A stretch of 64,000 bases of DNA, taken from positions 1-64,000 of the forward strand of contig JAVBMN010000026.1 in the NCBI GenBank assembly GCA_031552405.1, read 5' to 3'. Of the stretch, positions 10,164 to 17,751 are shown piece after piece; within the stretch, counting starts at the first letter, position 1; each line of letters begins with the position of its first letter. The notes under the pieces were generated by a model that did not search any database, was not told where the DNA came from, and saw only the letters and a list, made by a program, of their open reading frames with translations. This stretch comes from UBA1794 sp031552405 (GTDB lineage Bacteria > Bacteroidota > Bacteroidia > Bacteroidales > Bacteroidaceae). The position numbers and the translations under genes were made by a program.

Positions 10164-10607
10164 TTAGTTATTACCAGGGAATTCACCTTTCACTGTGATA
10201 CCCATACTTCTGGCTGTACCTGCTACTTGCTTCATAGCGCTATCCAGTGTGAAGCAGTTAAGGTCTACCATTTTGTCTTGAGCAATCGTCTGAACCTGGT
10301 CCCAAGTAATCTCGGCTACCTTCTTACGATTAGGCTCTGCAGAACCACTCTTGAGTTTGCAGATCTCCATCAGCTGTATTGCTACAGGAGGAGTTTTGAT
10401 TACAAAATCAAAAGATTTGTCTGAGTAATACGTAATAACAACAGGTAATACTTTACCTGCCTTGTCCTGGGTTCTGGCGTTGAATTGCTTGCAAAAGTCC
10501 ATGATATTAAGACCCTTAGAACCCAAAGCGGGGCCCACGGGGGGAGATGGATTTGCAGCGCCTCCTTTAATCTGTAATTTGATTAATCCAGCAACTTCTT
10601 TAGCCAT
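10164..10607 (-). CDS. rplK: 50S ribosomal protein L11
   Basis: 147 aa protein of the GTPase-associated centre. The N-terminal GLIKLQIKGGAANPSPPVGP is the thiostrepton/RelA-response domain and the C-terminal domain binds 23S rRNA (GTARSMGITVKGE). It precedes rplA, as in nearly all bacteria, and is separated from nusG by 63 bases that hold a possible hairpin. Confidence 0.97.
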   Translation of the reverse strand: MAKEVAGLIKLQIKGGAANPSPPVGPALGSKGLNIMDFCKQFNARTQDKAGKVLPVVITYYSDKSFDFVIKTPPVAIQLMEICKLKSGSAEPNRKKVAEITWDQVQTIAQDKMVDLNCFTLDSAMKQVAGTARSMGITVKGEFPGNN

Positions 10608-10640
10608 TTGTTTTGATTTTAATTTAGAATATATAAAATA

Positions 10641-10679
10641 AAGGAATCCTGTGTTTCGTAACCAACACTCCTATTCCTT
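10641..10679 (-). promoter_or_regulatory. Hairpin overlapping the nusG stop, upstream of rplK
   Basis: Arms AAGGAAT (10641-10647) and ATTCCTT (10673-10679) enclose a second smaller complementarity. On the minus strand the stem is followed by TATTTTAT. It overlaps the last codons of nusG and lies before rplK. It could be a weak terminator, an attenuator or a processing site; the U-tract is imperfect. Confidence 0.4.
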
Positions 10680-11213
10680 TTCAACTTGCATAAAGCCCAA
10701 CTCTAAGGATGTTTTACGTCCAAAGATCTTCACCATGACTTTCAGTTTTTTCTTCTCGTTATTGACTTCTTCAATAATTCCGCTAAATCCGGTGAAGGGA
10801 CCATAATTTACTTTTACGGTCTCTCCTTCCAGATAAGGAACTGTGATTTCAGCTTCGTTCTCTTGTAAGTCGTCAACTGTACCGAGTATTCGGTTCACTT
10901 CCGACTGACGCAATGGAACAGGATTCTCTGATCCTCCAAGAAAATTGATCACGTTAGGCACATTCACCAAATGATGAATTACCTCACCTACCAACTTCGC
11001 TTCAATCAACACGTATCCAGGCAAGTAACTTCTTTCTTTAATGATTTTCTTTCCGTTACGAACCTGATATACCTTTTCTGTAGGAATCAATACCTGAGAG
11101 ACATAGTCGCTGAGACCGCTATTTTTAATATCGATCTCTAAATATTCTTTCACCTTAGCTTCTTTTCCACTAATAGCGCGAAGAACATACCATTTCTTAT
11201 CTGTCTCAGACAT
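10671..11213 (-). CDS. nusG: Transcription termination/antitermination factor NusG
   Basis: 180 aa. The NGN domain begins KKWYVLRAISGKEAKVKEYL and contains LPGYVLIEAKL; the KOW domain (VNYGPFTGFSGIIEEVNNEK) is near residues 130-150. NusG binds the RNA polymerase clamp and couples transcription to Rho or to the ribosome. It lies 12 bases after secE in the conserved secE-nusG-rplK order. The NGN/KOW size is that of an ordinary housekeeping NusG, not of the UpxY/LoaP-type specialised paralogs found in capsule loci. Confidence 0.96.
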   Translation of the reverse strand: MSETDKKWYVLRAISGKEAKVKEYLEIDIKNSGLSDYVSQVLIPTEKVYQVRNGKKIIKERSYLPGYVLIEAKLVGEVIHHLVNVPNVINFLGGSENPVPLRQSEVNRILGTVDDLQENEAEITVPYLEGETVKVNYGPFTGFSGIIEEVNNEKKKLKVMVKIFGRKTSLELGFMQVEKE

Positions 11214-11225
11214 TTTTACGTGAGA

Positions 11226-11429
11226 TTAATGAGGATAAATGACTCCTTCCATAAAAGCTTTGAAGAGCGAATCCATGGCAAATACAATAATTGCGATCAA
11301 AATGGAAGCTTTCAATACAATTAAGGCACTGCCTGTCAATTCTTTATATGAAGGCCATGAGACTTTATGAACAAGCTCGTCATAAGACTCTTTACAATAG
11401 TTAACCAACCGTTGTGCTATATCTTTCAT
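11226..11429 (-). CDS. secE: Preprotein translocase subunit SecE
   Basis: 67 aa, single-membrane-span SecE of the short type: cytoplasmic helix (MKDIAQRLVNYCKESYDELV), the conserved HKVSWPSYKEL, then one transmembrane segment (SALIVLKASILIAIIVFAMD). The open frame extends upstream to 11474 but that part runs into tRNA-Trp, so I place the start at the ATG at 11429. It clamps SecY in the inner membrane. It lies between tRNA-Trp and nusG. Confidence 0.93.
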   Translation of the reverse strand: MKDIAQRLVNYCKESYDELVHKVSWPSYKELTGSALIVLKASILIAIIVFAMDSLFKAFMEGVIYPH

Positions 11430-11441
11430 TTTCTTCTTTAT

Positions 11442-11517
11442 TGGCACGGAAGGAGAGGCTCGAACTCCCGACACCTGGTTTTGGAGACCAGTGCTCTACC
11501 GACTGAGCTACTTCCGT
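11442..11517 (-). tRNA. tRNA-Trp (CCA)
   Basis: Full cloverleaf on the minus strand: acceptor ACGGAAG/CTTCCGT, D-arm AGCTCAGTCGGTAGAGC, anticodon loop CTCCAAA with CCA at 34-36, T-arm GGGAG-TTCGAGC-CTCTC. The 3' CCA is encoded (11442-11444), unlike the four tRNAs upstream of tuf. It lies between tuf and secE and is probably processed from the same transcript. Confidence 0.96.
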
Positions 11518-11564
11518 GTATACTGTTCCCCTTTTAATCGGGGAACAGTTTTATTGATATTGTA

Positions 11565-12749
11565 TTAGTCAACAATTTCAGTGATCTGACCAGCACCTAC
11601 TGTGCGTCCACCTTCGCGGATAGCGAAACGAAGACCAATGTTCAGAGCTACATCATAGATCAATTCCACATTGATCGTTACGTTATCACCAGGCATTACC
11701 ATTTCAGTTCCTTCAGGAAGAGTGATCTCACCTGTACAGTCCATTGTACGGAGGTAGAACTGAGGACGGTATCTGTTGTGGAACGGAGTGTGACGACCAC
11801 CTTCTTCTTTCTTCAGGATATACACCTCAGCTTTGAATTTTGAGTGAGGTTTAATTTTACCTGGGTGACAAAGAACCATACCACGTTTGATTTCGTTCTT
11901 ATCTACACCACGGAGGAGGAGACCTACGTTATCACCAGCTTCACCACGATCAAGAAGTTTGCGGAACATTTCCACACCGGTTACAACGCATTTTTTATTC
12001 TCACCCAAACCAAGGATTTCGATTTCATCACCTACTTTTACTACACCTGTTTCAATACGACCGGTAGCTACAGTACCACGACCAGTAATAGAGAACACGT
12101 CTTCAACAGGCATCAAGAAAGGCTTATCGATATCACGCGGAGGAAGGGGGATCCAAGTATCTACGGCATCCATCAACTCCATGATCTTATCTTCCCATTT
12201 TTCAACGCCATTCAAGCCACCAAGAGCAGAACCACGAATTACAGGAGTATTGTCACCATCAAAGTTGTAGAAAGAAAGAAGTTCTCTCATTTCCATTTCA
12301 ACGAGTTCGAGCATTTCTTCGTCGTCTACCATGTCGCATTTGTTCATAAACACAACCAGCTGAGGAACGTTTACCTGACGAGCAAGCAGGATGTGCTCAC
12401 GAGTCTGAGGCATAGGACCGTCTGTAGCAGCAACCACGATGATAGCACCGTCCATCTGCGCAGCACCAGTTACCATGTTCTTTACGTAGTCGGCGTGACC
12501 CGGACAGTCTACGTGTGCATAGTGACGGTTCGCAGTCTGATACTCCACGTGTGAAGTGTTGATTGTGATACCACGTTCTTTTTCTTCGGGAGCATTGTCG
12601 ATCTGATCGAAAGACTTCATTTCCGAAAGACCCTTCTTAGCCAATACAGTTGTGATGGCTGCGGTAAGAGTAGTCTTACCGTGGTCAACGTGACCAATTG
12701 TTCCAATGTTTACGTGCGGTTTGGAACGCTCGAATTTCTCTTTAGCCAT
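11565..12749 (-). CDS. tuf: Elongation factor Tu
   Basis: 394 aa GTPase that delivers aminoacyl-tRNA to the ribosome. G1 is GHVDHGKTTL near residue 19, G3 is DCPGHADYVKNM near residue 81, G4 is NKCD near residue 136. The C-terminus ends in GGRTVGAGQITEIVD, the usual tRNA-contact barrel. It lies between tRNA-Thr(GGT) and tRNA-Trp, the same tRNA-tuf-secE arrangement as the tufB locus of enterobacteria. Confidence 0.98.
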   Translation of the reverse strand: MAKEKFERSKPHVNIGTIGHVDHGKTTLTAAITTVLAKKGLSEMKSFDQIDNAPEEKERGITINTSHVEYQTANRHYAHVDCPGHADYVKNMVTGAAQMDGAIIVVAATDGPMPQTREHILLARQVNVPQLVVFMNKCDMVDDEEMLELVEMEMRELLSFYNFDGDNTPVIRGSALGGLNGVEKWEDKIMELMDAVDTWIPLPPRDIDKPFLMPVEDVFSITGRGTVATGRIETGVVKVGDEIEILGLGENKKCVVTGVEMFRKLLDRGEAGDNVGLLLRGVDKNEIKRGMVLCHPGKIKPHSKFKAEVYILKKEEGGRHTPFHNRYRPQFYLRTMDCTGEITLPEGTEMVMPGDNVTINVELIYDVALNIGLRFAIREGGRTVGAGQITEIVD

Positions 12750-12804
12750 AGCTTTACTTATTTATTTTATTATAATTTAGTTATTCAAAACTCTTTATTC
12801 CTGA

Positions 12805-12875
12805 GCTGTTATCGGGACTTGAACCCGAGACCTCTTCCTTACCAAGGAACTGCTCTACCACTGAGCAAAAACAGC
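12805..12875 (-). tRNA. tRNA-Thr (GGT)
   Basis: Minus-strand cloverleaf: acceptor GCTGTTT/TAACAGC (one T-T mismatch at its base), D-arm TGCTCAGTGGTAGAGC, anticodon loop TTGGTAA with GGT, T-arm TCGGG-TTCAAGT-CCCGA. No CCA is encoded. It is the tRNA nearest to tuf. Confidence 0.94.
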
Positions 12876-12885
12876 AATGTTTAGA

Positions 12886-12957
12886 GCGGAAGACGGGGCT
12901 CAAACCCGCGACCCTCAGCTTGGAAGGCTAATGCTCTATCAACTGAGCTACTTCCGC
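12886..12957 (-). tRNA. tRNA-Gly (TCC)
   Basis: Minus-strand cloverleaf: acceptor GCGGAAG/CTTCCGC, anticodon loop CTTCCAA with TCC, T-loop containing GGTTTGAGCC. No encoded CCA. Second of the four tRNAs upstream of tuf. Confidence 0.94.
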
Positions 12958-12988
12958 TTTTTAGAAAGCACCGAATGGTTCTTTCTGT

Positions 12989-13070
12989 GGGTAGTGATGG
13001 ATTCGAACCACCGTAGGCGTAAGCCAGCAGATTTACAGTCTGCCCCATTTGGCCACTCTGGTAACTACCC
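12989..13070 (-). tRNA. tRNA-Tyr (GTA)
   Basis: 82-nt class II tRNA with a long variable arm. The acceptor begins GGGTAGT, the anticodon stem-loop GCAGACTGTAAATCTGC holds GTA, and the T-arm contains GGTTCGAATCC. No encoded CCA. Confidence 0.96.
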
Positions 13071-13111
13071 CGATATATTTGCTATATTTTGCAATTTCAA
13101 ATTACGCTTGA

Positions 13112-13184
13112 GCCTCTTGTCGGATTCGAACCAACGACCCCGAGATTACAAATCACGTGCTCTGGCCAACTGAGCTAAAGAGGC
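13112..13184 (-). tRNA. tRNA-Thr (TGT)
   Basis: Minus-strand cloverleaf: acceptor GCCTCTT/AAGAGGC, D-arm TAGCTCAGTTGGCCAGAGC, anticodon loop TTTGTAA with TGT, T-arm GTTGG-TTCGAAT-CCGAC. No encoded CCA. It is the first gene of the tRNA-tuf transcript. Confidence 0.95.
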
Positions 13185-13235
13185 ATTTCCATTCTTGCAG
13201 CCGCTCGTTAAAGCGGTAGCTGTATCGAAACGGCT

Positions 13236-13267
13236 GCAAAGATAGATGTTATTTTTGAATCCACAAA
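13236..13267 (-). promoter_or_regulatory. Promoter of the tRNA-tuf cluster
   Basis: Minus strand: TTTG (13264-13267), 19-base spacer, TATCTTTGC (13236-13244). This is a near-perfect Bacteroidota housekeeping promoter. Transcription would begin about 45 bases before tRNA-Thr(TGT) and could run through tuf into the secE-nusG-ribosomal cluster. Confidence 0.85.
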
Positions 13268-13285
13268 TGATTCGTGTTCTTTTTT

Positions 13286-13585
13286 TTATTTTCCAGACTG
13301 CTTTTCTTTGAATTTCTGCAATTGCTTTTCCAGAGCCTCCAAAGCCTCCACAACTGCCTCTTCAAACGAGTCCTTCACTTTCTCGGCATAAAACTCTGCG
13401 TTGGGGATTAACACTTTTACCCCGGCCTCTTTGTTCATCACAGTTTCGGGCTTCACCACCTTTAATGTGACTTCCACAGCCTTTATATTATCATAGAATT
13501 TTTCAAGCTTTAAAGCCTTCTTTCCGATAAAGTCTTGCAATTTCTCCGTAGCATCGAAATGAATGGATTGAATTCTTACGTCCAT
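13286..13585 (-). CDS. raiA: Ribosome hibernation-promoting factor (HPF/RaiA family)
   Basis: 99 aa short-form protein with the S30AE fold: MDVRIQSIHFDATEKLQDFIGKKALKLEKF at the N-terminus and the basic C-terminal helix EALEKQLQKFKEKQ. It binds the decoding centre of idle ribosomes in stationary phase. It lacks the C-terminal dimerisation domain of long HPF. It is the last gene of rpsU-xerC-raiA, starting 18 bases after the xerC stop codon. Confidence 0.92.
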   Translation of the reverse strand: MDVRIQSIHFDATEKLQDFIGKKALKLEKFYDNIKAVEVTLKVVKPETVMNKEAGVKVLIPNAEFYAEKVKDSFEEAVVEALEALEKQLQKFKEKQSGK

Positions 13586-13603
13586 AGTAACCTCCTTGTT
13601 TTT

Positions 13604-14491
13604 TTAAGCTCGAGGATGAGCTTGGTTATACACTTTTTTGAGTTCCTCAAAAGTAGTATGGGTATAAATCTCCGTGGTCTCCAAACTTTCGTGCCCCAGT
13701 ATTTCTTTCACCGCATTAAGACTCGCTTCATTATTCAGCATTGTCGTGGCAAAAGTATGCCTCAGCACGTGTGGGCTCCGTTTTTTTAACGTTACTACTT
13801 TTGATAATTCACGTTTCACTAACCTATAAACAGCGAACGGATACATTTGTTTTCCATTTTGCAATACAAAAAAGGATTCACTGCATTCCGACCCGAATTC
13901 ACAACTCCGAATACGAAGATAATCTCTCAAATGTTCTTTCAGTTCCTCACCAAAGGGTATTATTCGTTGTTTATTCCTTTTTCCGAGCACTTTAACTGTA
14001 CACGAATATAGATCCACATCTTTATCCTTTAGCGCGATCAGCTCGGAAAGGCGTATACCTGTAGTATAAAAAACCTCTATAATCAACCGGTCCCTTACAC
14101 CGCAAAATCCGTCTTCCTCTTCCGAACCCCCACTCAGCACTTTTTCCATTTCTTCTTCCCTCACAAACACCGGCAACGGTTTTCCCGCTCCCGGGCCTTT
14201 GATGCGCGAGGTTGGGTTATGAGACACCACACCCCTGGATCGAAGAAATTTAAAGAAACTTCTTAGTGCACTAAGCTTTCTTTTCACAGAAGTTGCTTTT
14301 AAGCCCTGTTCCATCAAATGGATTACCCATTCCCGGATCTCGGTACTCTCGGCTTCTTCTGGCGAACACCTGCAAAAATTCTCCTTTATAAATTCTTTGA
14401 ACTCAAGAAGATCGGTCCGATAACTAGTTACAGTATAATCGGAACAACACTTCTCGTACTTCAAATAATCAATAAAGGAGCGTATCCACAT
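13604..14491 (-). CDS. xerC: Tyrosine recombinase XerC/XerD family
   Basis: 295 aa, the normal Xer length. The N-terminal SAM-like core-binding domain (IDYLKYEKCCSDYTVTSY) is followed by the catalytic domain with all key residues visible: R147 (TGIRLSEL), K171 in the beta-hairpin, H241 and R244 (HVLRHTFAT), H267 (LGHESL) and nucleophile Y276 (TEIYTHTT). The likely role is dimer resolution at dif. The position between rpsU and raiA, in a housekeeping operon with no attachment sites, argues against a mobile-element integrase. Whether it is the XerC or XerD partner cannot be decided from sequence alone. Confidence 0.88.
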   Translation of the reverse strand: MWIRSFIDYLKYEKCCSDYTVTSYRTDLLEFKEFIKENFCRCSPEEAESTEIREWVIHLMEQGLKATSVKRKLSALRSFFKFLRSRGVVSHNPTSRIKGPGAGKPLPVFVREEEMEKVLSGGSEEEDGFCGVRDRLIIEVFYTTGIRLSELIALKDKDVDLYSCTVKVLGKRNKQRIIPFGEELKEHLRDYLRIRSCEFGSECSESFFVLQNGKQMYPFAVYRLVKRELSKVVTLKKRSPHVLRHTFATTMLNNEASLNAVKEILGHESLETTEIYTHTTFEELKKVYNQAHPRA

Positions 14492-14571
14492 CGGAATTCT
14501 TGTTTATAAATTCTGAAGCGAATTTATGGAAAAGAATTCGATATCCCAAAAGATTTTATCTTTTTTTTTAT

Positions 14572-14763
14572 TTAATCTTCTATCTGCTGGAGCTGCTGTA
14601 CATATACTGCACGCTCTTTCTTCAGGCGCTTCAATACAGAAGGCTTGTCGAACTGCTGACGACGTCTCAATTCCTTCACTACACCTGTTTTCTCGAATTT
14701 TCTTTTAAATTTCTTCAGCGATCTTTCAATGTTCTCGCCTTCTTTTACGGGTACTACAATCAT
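14572..14763 (-). CDS. rpsU: 30S ribosomal protein S21
   Basis: 63 aa. MIVVPVKEGENIERSLKKFKRKFEKTGV and the following RRRQQFDKPSVLKRLKKE are the S21 signature. It heads the operon with xerC and raiA and has its own promoter at 14821-14852. In Bacteroidota S21 is implicated in hiding the 16S anti-Shine-Dalgarno tail, consistent with the lack of clear ribosome-binding sites across this window. Confidence 0.96.
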   Translation of the reverse strand: MIVVPVKEGENIERSLKKFKRKFEKTGVVKELRRRQQFDKPSVLKRLKKERAVYVQQLQQIED

Positions 14764-14820
14764 TTTTTCTAATTTAATTATGATAGTTGTTTAATTATTG
14801 CATTAAGCTAAAAAGTGGCT

Positions 14821-14852
14821 GCAAAAGTACTCATAGTTTCTTGAACTGCAAA
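14821..14852 (-). promoter_or_regulatory. Promoter of rpsU-xerC-raiA
   Basis: Minus strand: TTTG (14849-14852), 19-base spacer, TACTTTTGC (14821-14829). Matches the Bacteroidota consensus. It is back to back with the promoter of the gene at 14942. Confidence 0.85.
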
Positions 14853-14902
14853 ATATTTGCGATTTATTTTCGTTTGTCTTTCTCTTGTTTCATTTCCTTG
14901 TG

Positions 14903-14911
14903 TACTTTTGC
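14903..14911 (+). promoter_or_regulatory. -7 element for the gamma-carbonic anhydrase gene
   Basis: TACTTTTGC on the plus strand, 30 bases before the ATG at 14942. A good -33 partner at normal spacing is not obvious. Confidence 0.65.
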
Positions 14912-14941
14912 AGGCGAATTAAACAAATGAGATCTATTTAA

Positions 14942-15457
14942 ATGGCGTTAATACGTACTATTCGCGGTTTCGTTCCTGAGATGGGCGAAAACTGTTTTTT
15001 GGCAGAAACGGCTGCTATTGTGGGAGATGTAAAGATGGGGCGTGATTGCAGCATTTGGTACAGTGTGGTTTTGCGAGGGGATGTAAACTCCATCCGTATG
15101 GGTAATGGAGTAAACATACAAGACGGCTCCGTGGTACATACCCTTTATGAAAAATCAGTCATTGAGATTGGCAATTATGTATCCGTGGGGCACAATGTAA
15201 CCTTGCATGGCTGCACGATTCATGATTACGCCCTTGTCGGAATGGGTTCCGTGGTGCTGGATCATGCCGTGGTTGGCGAAGGCTCCATTGTAGCTGCCGG
15301 ATCGGTTGTACTATCCAACACCATCATTCCCCCTCACGAGCTGTGGGGTGGCACACCAGCCCGCTTCATCAAGAATGTAGACCCGGAACAAGCCAAAGAA
15401 CTAAATCTAAAGATCGCGCATAACTATTTAGAATATGCCTCTTGGTACAAGAGGTAA
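14942..15457 (+). CDS. Gamma-carbonic anhydrase family protein (YrdA/PaaY-like)
   Basis: 171 aa left-handed beta-helix protein with hexapeptide repeats through most of its length. The three metal-binding histidines of the gamma class are present: H66 (QDGSVVHT), H84 (SVGHNV) and H89 (TLHGC). Arg45 (VLRGDVN) and Gln60 also match the family. Members of this size are trimeric; many lack demonstrated carbonic anhydrase activity and some are thioesterases, so the exact reaction is unknown. It stands alone, divergent from rpsU. Confidence 0.85.
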   Translation: MALIRTIRGFVPEMGENCFLAETAAIVGDVKMGRDCSIWYSVVLRGDVNSIRMGNGVNIQDGSVVHTLYEKSVIEIGNYVSVGHNVTLHGCTIHDYALVGMGSVVLDHAVVGEGSIVAAGSVVLSNTIIPPHELWGGTPARFIKNVDPEQAKELNLKIAHNYLEYASWYKR

Positions 15458-15497
15458 AGCGAATAAAAGTTAAATCACAGACAATTTCCACAGAATA

Positions 15498-15530
15498 TTT
15501 GGAAGAAGTCCAATAAAGCTTTATATTTGC
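15498..15530 (+). promoter_or_regulatory. Promoter of a probable small RNA
   Basis: TTTG (15498-15501), 20-base spacer, TATATTTGC (15522-15530): a full-consensus Bacteroidota promoter with no protein gene downstream on the same strand. Confidence 0.75.
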
Positions 15531-15536
15531 AATGTG

Positions 15537-15602
15537 ATTTTTTTCATAGTATTAGATTTAAGGTTAACAAAGGTTGGAGTCTAGCGAGACTCCATTTTTT
15601 TT
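15537..15602 (+). ncRNA. Probable small RNA or orphan leader, about 65 nt
   Basis: A strong promoter ends at 15530, and a textbook terminator follows: GGAGTCT (15576-15582), a 4-base loop, AGACTCC (15587-15593), then A and eight T. The predicted transcript is about 65 nt, A/T-rich in its 5' half. No open frame follows that it could attenuate. The family is not recognised. It could be a trans-acting sRNA or the leader of a lost gene. The 5' end is estimated from the promoter. Confidence 0.6.
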
Positions 15603-16093
15603 GCCCTTTACCTTCGTCTTCTTCTCGGATCACCCGATAATCATGACTCACCAGATCTTTATTCGCCATATCGCACACTGTTTCATGTAAAATACTAATA
15701 TACAACCACTTACCACGCTTCAGCATTTTATTCTTAAACATTCAAGAGGCGCCCCTTGAAATGCAACTCGATTTTAACGATTAAACAGCTGAGAGATAAC
15801 CGGTTATATCCATGCTCGACTCGTTAGTTGTACCTCGCCTCGCCCCGCATAAAGAAGAAAGAAGGAACAAAAATAAAAACATATATGCCAATTTTGCTGT
15901 TGTTTCTTTTTTTATATAATCTATAGATGGGGATTATTTTAGATAGAGAAGAGACTTTCTTGCCGGATATTTTCTTTGTGCTGGGCAAAGTAACGGATTT
16001 TTCTTTGGAAATGCAATCATTAGCGAAAAAAAGATCATCTAGAATAGTGGAGGGAAACAGTGACTTCCTAAGGTGCAACCCGCCTCCAAACTG

Positions 16094-16167
16094 GCGCGCA
16101 CGAGTTGAACGATTGGCACGCACGAGTTGAACAATTCGTGCGCACCAGATAGTTGTCTCATGCGCAC
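16094..16167. repeat. Palindrome array, 22-base period, GTGCGCAC type (4 units)
   Basis: Four 8-base units begin at 16094, 16116, 16138 and 16160, exactly 22 bases apart: GCGCGCAC, GCACGCAC, GTGCGCAC, ATGCGCAC. The 14-base spacers are partly conserved (GAGTTGAACGATTG, GAGTTGAACAATTC). The same core and spacing recur at 35.46 kb and 46.07 kb. The array lies 25 bases beyond the dprA stop codon. Confidence 0.85.
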
Positions 16168-16191
16168 GAAATCTAGTGCGCTGCAGTTGAC

Positions 16192-17307
16192 TCACCTCAT
16201 TTTGTAGACCGCTCCCTGCAAGGCGCGTACCACGCCCTTCATTTCCAGTTCAAACAAGAGGGCGCTTAAGCGGTGTACCGGAAGGTTGGCTGCAACCACC
16301 AGGGCATTTATCTGCATTTCGCCTGCGGAGGATAAGATATCCGTTACATGCCGTTCTTCCGGGGTCAGTTCAATAAAAAGCTCCTGCTGTACAGCTTTCT
16401 TTGGGGCTTTTCCGCCCCAGCCCATTGCTTCGACAAAGTCTTTGGCGGAGGTAATCAGTTGGGCGGCATCCGTAGCTATAAGACGGTTGCATCCGGCAGA
16501 ATTCTCATCTCCTACCCGTCCGGGGAAGGCAAAACAGTCGCGCCCATACCCTTGGGCAAGCTCGGCAGTAATGAGCGAGCCGCCTTTTGCAGCCGATTCT
16601 ACCACCACCGTTGCATCGCAGATACCGGCCACGATACGGTTGCGCTGTACAAAGTTTTGCCGGTCGGGGTTTGTGCCGGAGGGAAACTCCGTGAGCAACG
16701 CACCGTTTTCAAGCATTTCGACAGCCGTTTGGCGATGGCTATGGGGATAAATACGATCCAGCCCATGCGCCAACACGCCTACCGTAGAAAGTGTATTTGC
16801 CAATGCAGCACGGTGAGAGAATATATCGATGCCATAGGCAAGACCGCTTACGATGACTATTTCCGGGGAGAGCGCAGCCAGTTCGCGCACAAAGGCTTCG
16901 CACAGTTCCTGACCATAAGGAGTAGCCCTGCGGGTACCCACCATGCTCACCATACGCAAGGAATTCAGGTTTGCCACCCCCTTACAAAACAACACCAATG
17001 GGGCATCTGAACATTCACGCATGCGGGAGGGATATGCTTCATCATAATAAGAAAGGCAGTGGATCCTGTTCTTCTCGGCAAAAGCATACTCTGACTCAGC
17101 CATGCGGAAAGCCTCGGAAGAGTTCTTCAAAGCATCTGTCAGGCGAGAGCTTACAGCCGGTACACGTTCAGCCAACAGGGAGATATTGGCAAATACCTCC
17201 CGTGCACTACCCAGTTCTTTGAGCAGGGCATGTGCAGTCAGCAGTCCCACGCCCGGGATCTTTGTCAGGGCGATGGCTGCTATTACTTCTTGGGCATCCA
17301 TGATCAA
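16192..17307 (-). CDS. dprA: DNA-processing protein DprA
   Basis: 371 aa, full-length DprA/Smf. The N-terminal SAM/HhH region (ALTKIPGVGLLTAHALLKEL) is followed by the Rossmann core (VSMVGTRRATPYG near residue 119; VSGLAYGIDIFSHRAAL; LTEFPSGTNPDRQNFVQRNRIVAG) and a C-terminal winged-helix domain. It loads RecA on incoming single-stranded DNA during transformation, or acts in general DNA processing. Its start overlaps the stop codon of the thioesterase gene by 4 bases (ATGA), so it is translationally coupled. It is the last gene of a three-gene operon. Confidence 0.94.
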   Translation of the reverse strand: MIMDAQEVIAAIALTKIPGVGLLTAHALLKELGSAREVFANISLLAERVPAVSSRLTDALKNSSEAFRMAESEYAFAEKNRIHCLSYYDEAYPSRMRECSDAPLVLFCKGVANLNSLRMVSMVGTRRATPYGQELCEAFVRELAALSPEIVIVSGLAYGIDIFSHRAALANTLSTVGVLAHGLDRIYPHSHRQTAVEMLENGALLTEFPSGTNPDRQNFVQRNRIVAGICDATVVVESAAKGGSLITAELAQGYGRDCFAFPGRVGDENSAGCNRLIATDAAQLITSAKDFVEAMGWGGKAPKKAVQQELFIELTPEERHVTDILSSAGEMQINALVVAANLPVHRLSALLFELEMKGVVRALQGAVYKMR

Positions 17308-17735
17308 TGCTCAAGATAGGGGCGAAAAGCCTCATCAAAGATCTCAGAAACACCTAGGCGGCCATTGATTACGCAAACAGCTTCTACCGTAGCTTTAATC
17401 ACCAGTTTCTGATCGGCCTTTCGATAGATATTTTGCATAAATACGTACTTTATCCCCTCCTTGTGTAAAGCCAGTTTACTAATAAACACGTCCCCACTTC
17501 GCAATGGGGTTTTAAATGCCATAGTAAGGCGGGCCACCACCGGATCTACGCCCATCTCATGCAAGCGGGCAAAGCTAAGACCCAGAGATTCCAGGAACTC
17601 GTGCCGCGTGTGCTCAATATAATGTTGATAATTCGCATTGTTTACGATGCCTTGCAAGTCGCACTCGTAATCACGCACTTTCATTTCCAGTTCAAACACA
17701 TACTTTTCCATATTATAATCAGATTTAGGTATCAC
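17304..17735 (-). CDS. Acyl-CoA thioesterase, YbgC/FadM hot-dog family
   Basis: 143 aa single hot-dog domain. VRDYECDLQGIVNNANYQHY corresponds to the 4-hydroxybenzoyl-CoA thioesterase active-site motif, with the Asp in YECDLQG in the catalytic position. Substrate unknown. It may start at the second methionine (MEKYVFELEMKV, 17711). It lies 16 bases after the U32 peptidase gene and overlaps dprA. Confidence 0.85.
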   Translation of the reverse strand: MIPKSDYNMEKYVFELEMKVRDYECDLQGIVNNANYQHYIEHTRHEFLESLGLSFARLHEMGVDPVVARLTMAFKTPLRSGDVFISKLALHKEGIKYVFMQNIYRKADQKLVIKATVEAVCVINGRLGVSEIFDEAFRPYLEH

Positions 17736-17751
17736 ACATCTATTCCTCGCC

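Larger units (their letters stand above)
15458..16191. other. 734-base intergenic region
   Basis: No convincing protein gene. It holds a promoter plus terminator spanning about 100 bases (probable small RNA, listed separately), an imperfect palindrome around GGCGCC at 15743-15758, and a palindrome array at 16094-16167 just downstream of dprA. Short open frames here (15544-15741 minus, 15824-16195 minus, 15927-16130 plus) have no recognisable features. Confidence 0.6.

Noticed and set aside
11430..11474. 15-residue N-terminal extension of SecE
   Set aside because: It is translated from the 3' part of tRNA-Trp; the normal SecE start is at 11429.
13604..14491. Integrase of a mobile element
   Set aside because: The tyrosine recombinase is of Xer length and lies in a housekeeping operon between rpsU and raiA, with no attachment-site repeats or cargo.
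15544..15741. 65-residue minus-strand open frame
   Set aside because: It overlaps the predicted small-RNA terminator, has no recognisable motif and no promoter.
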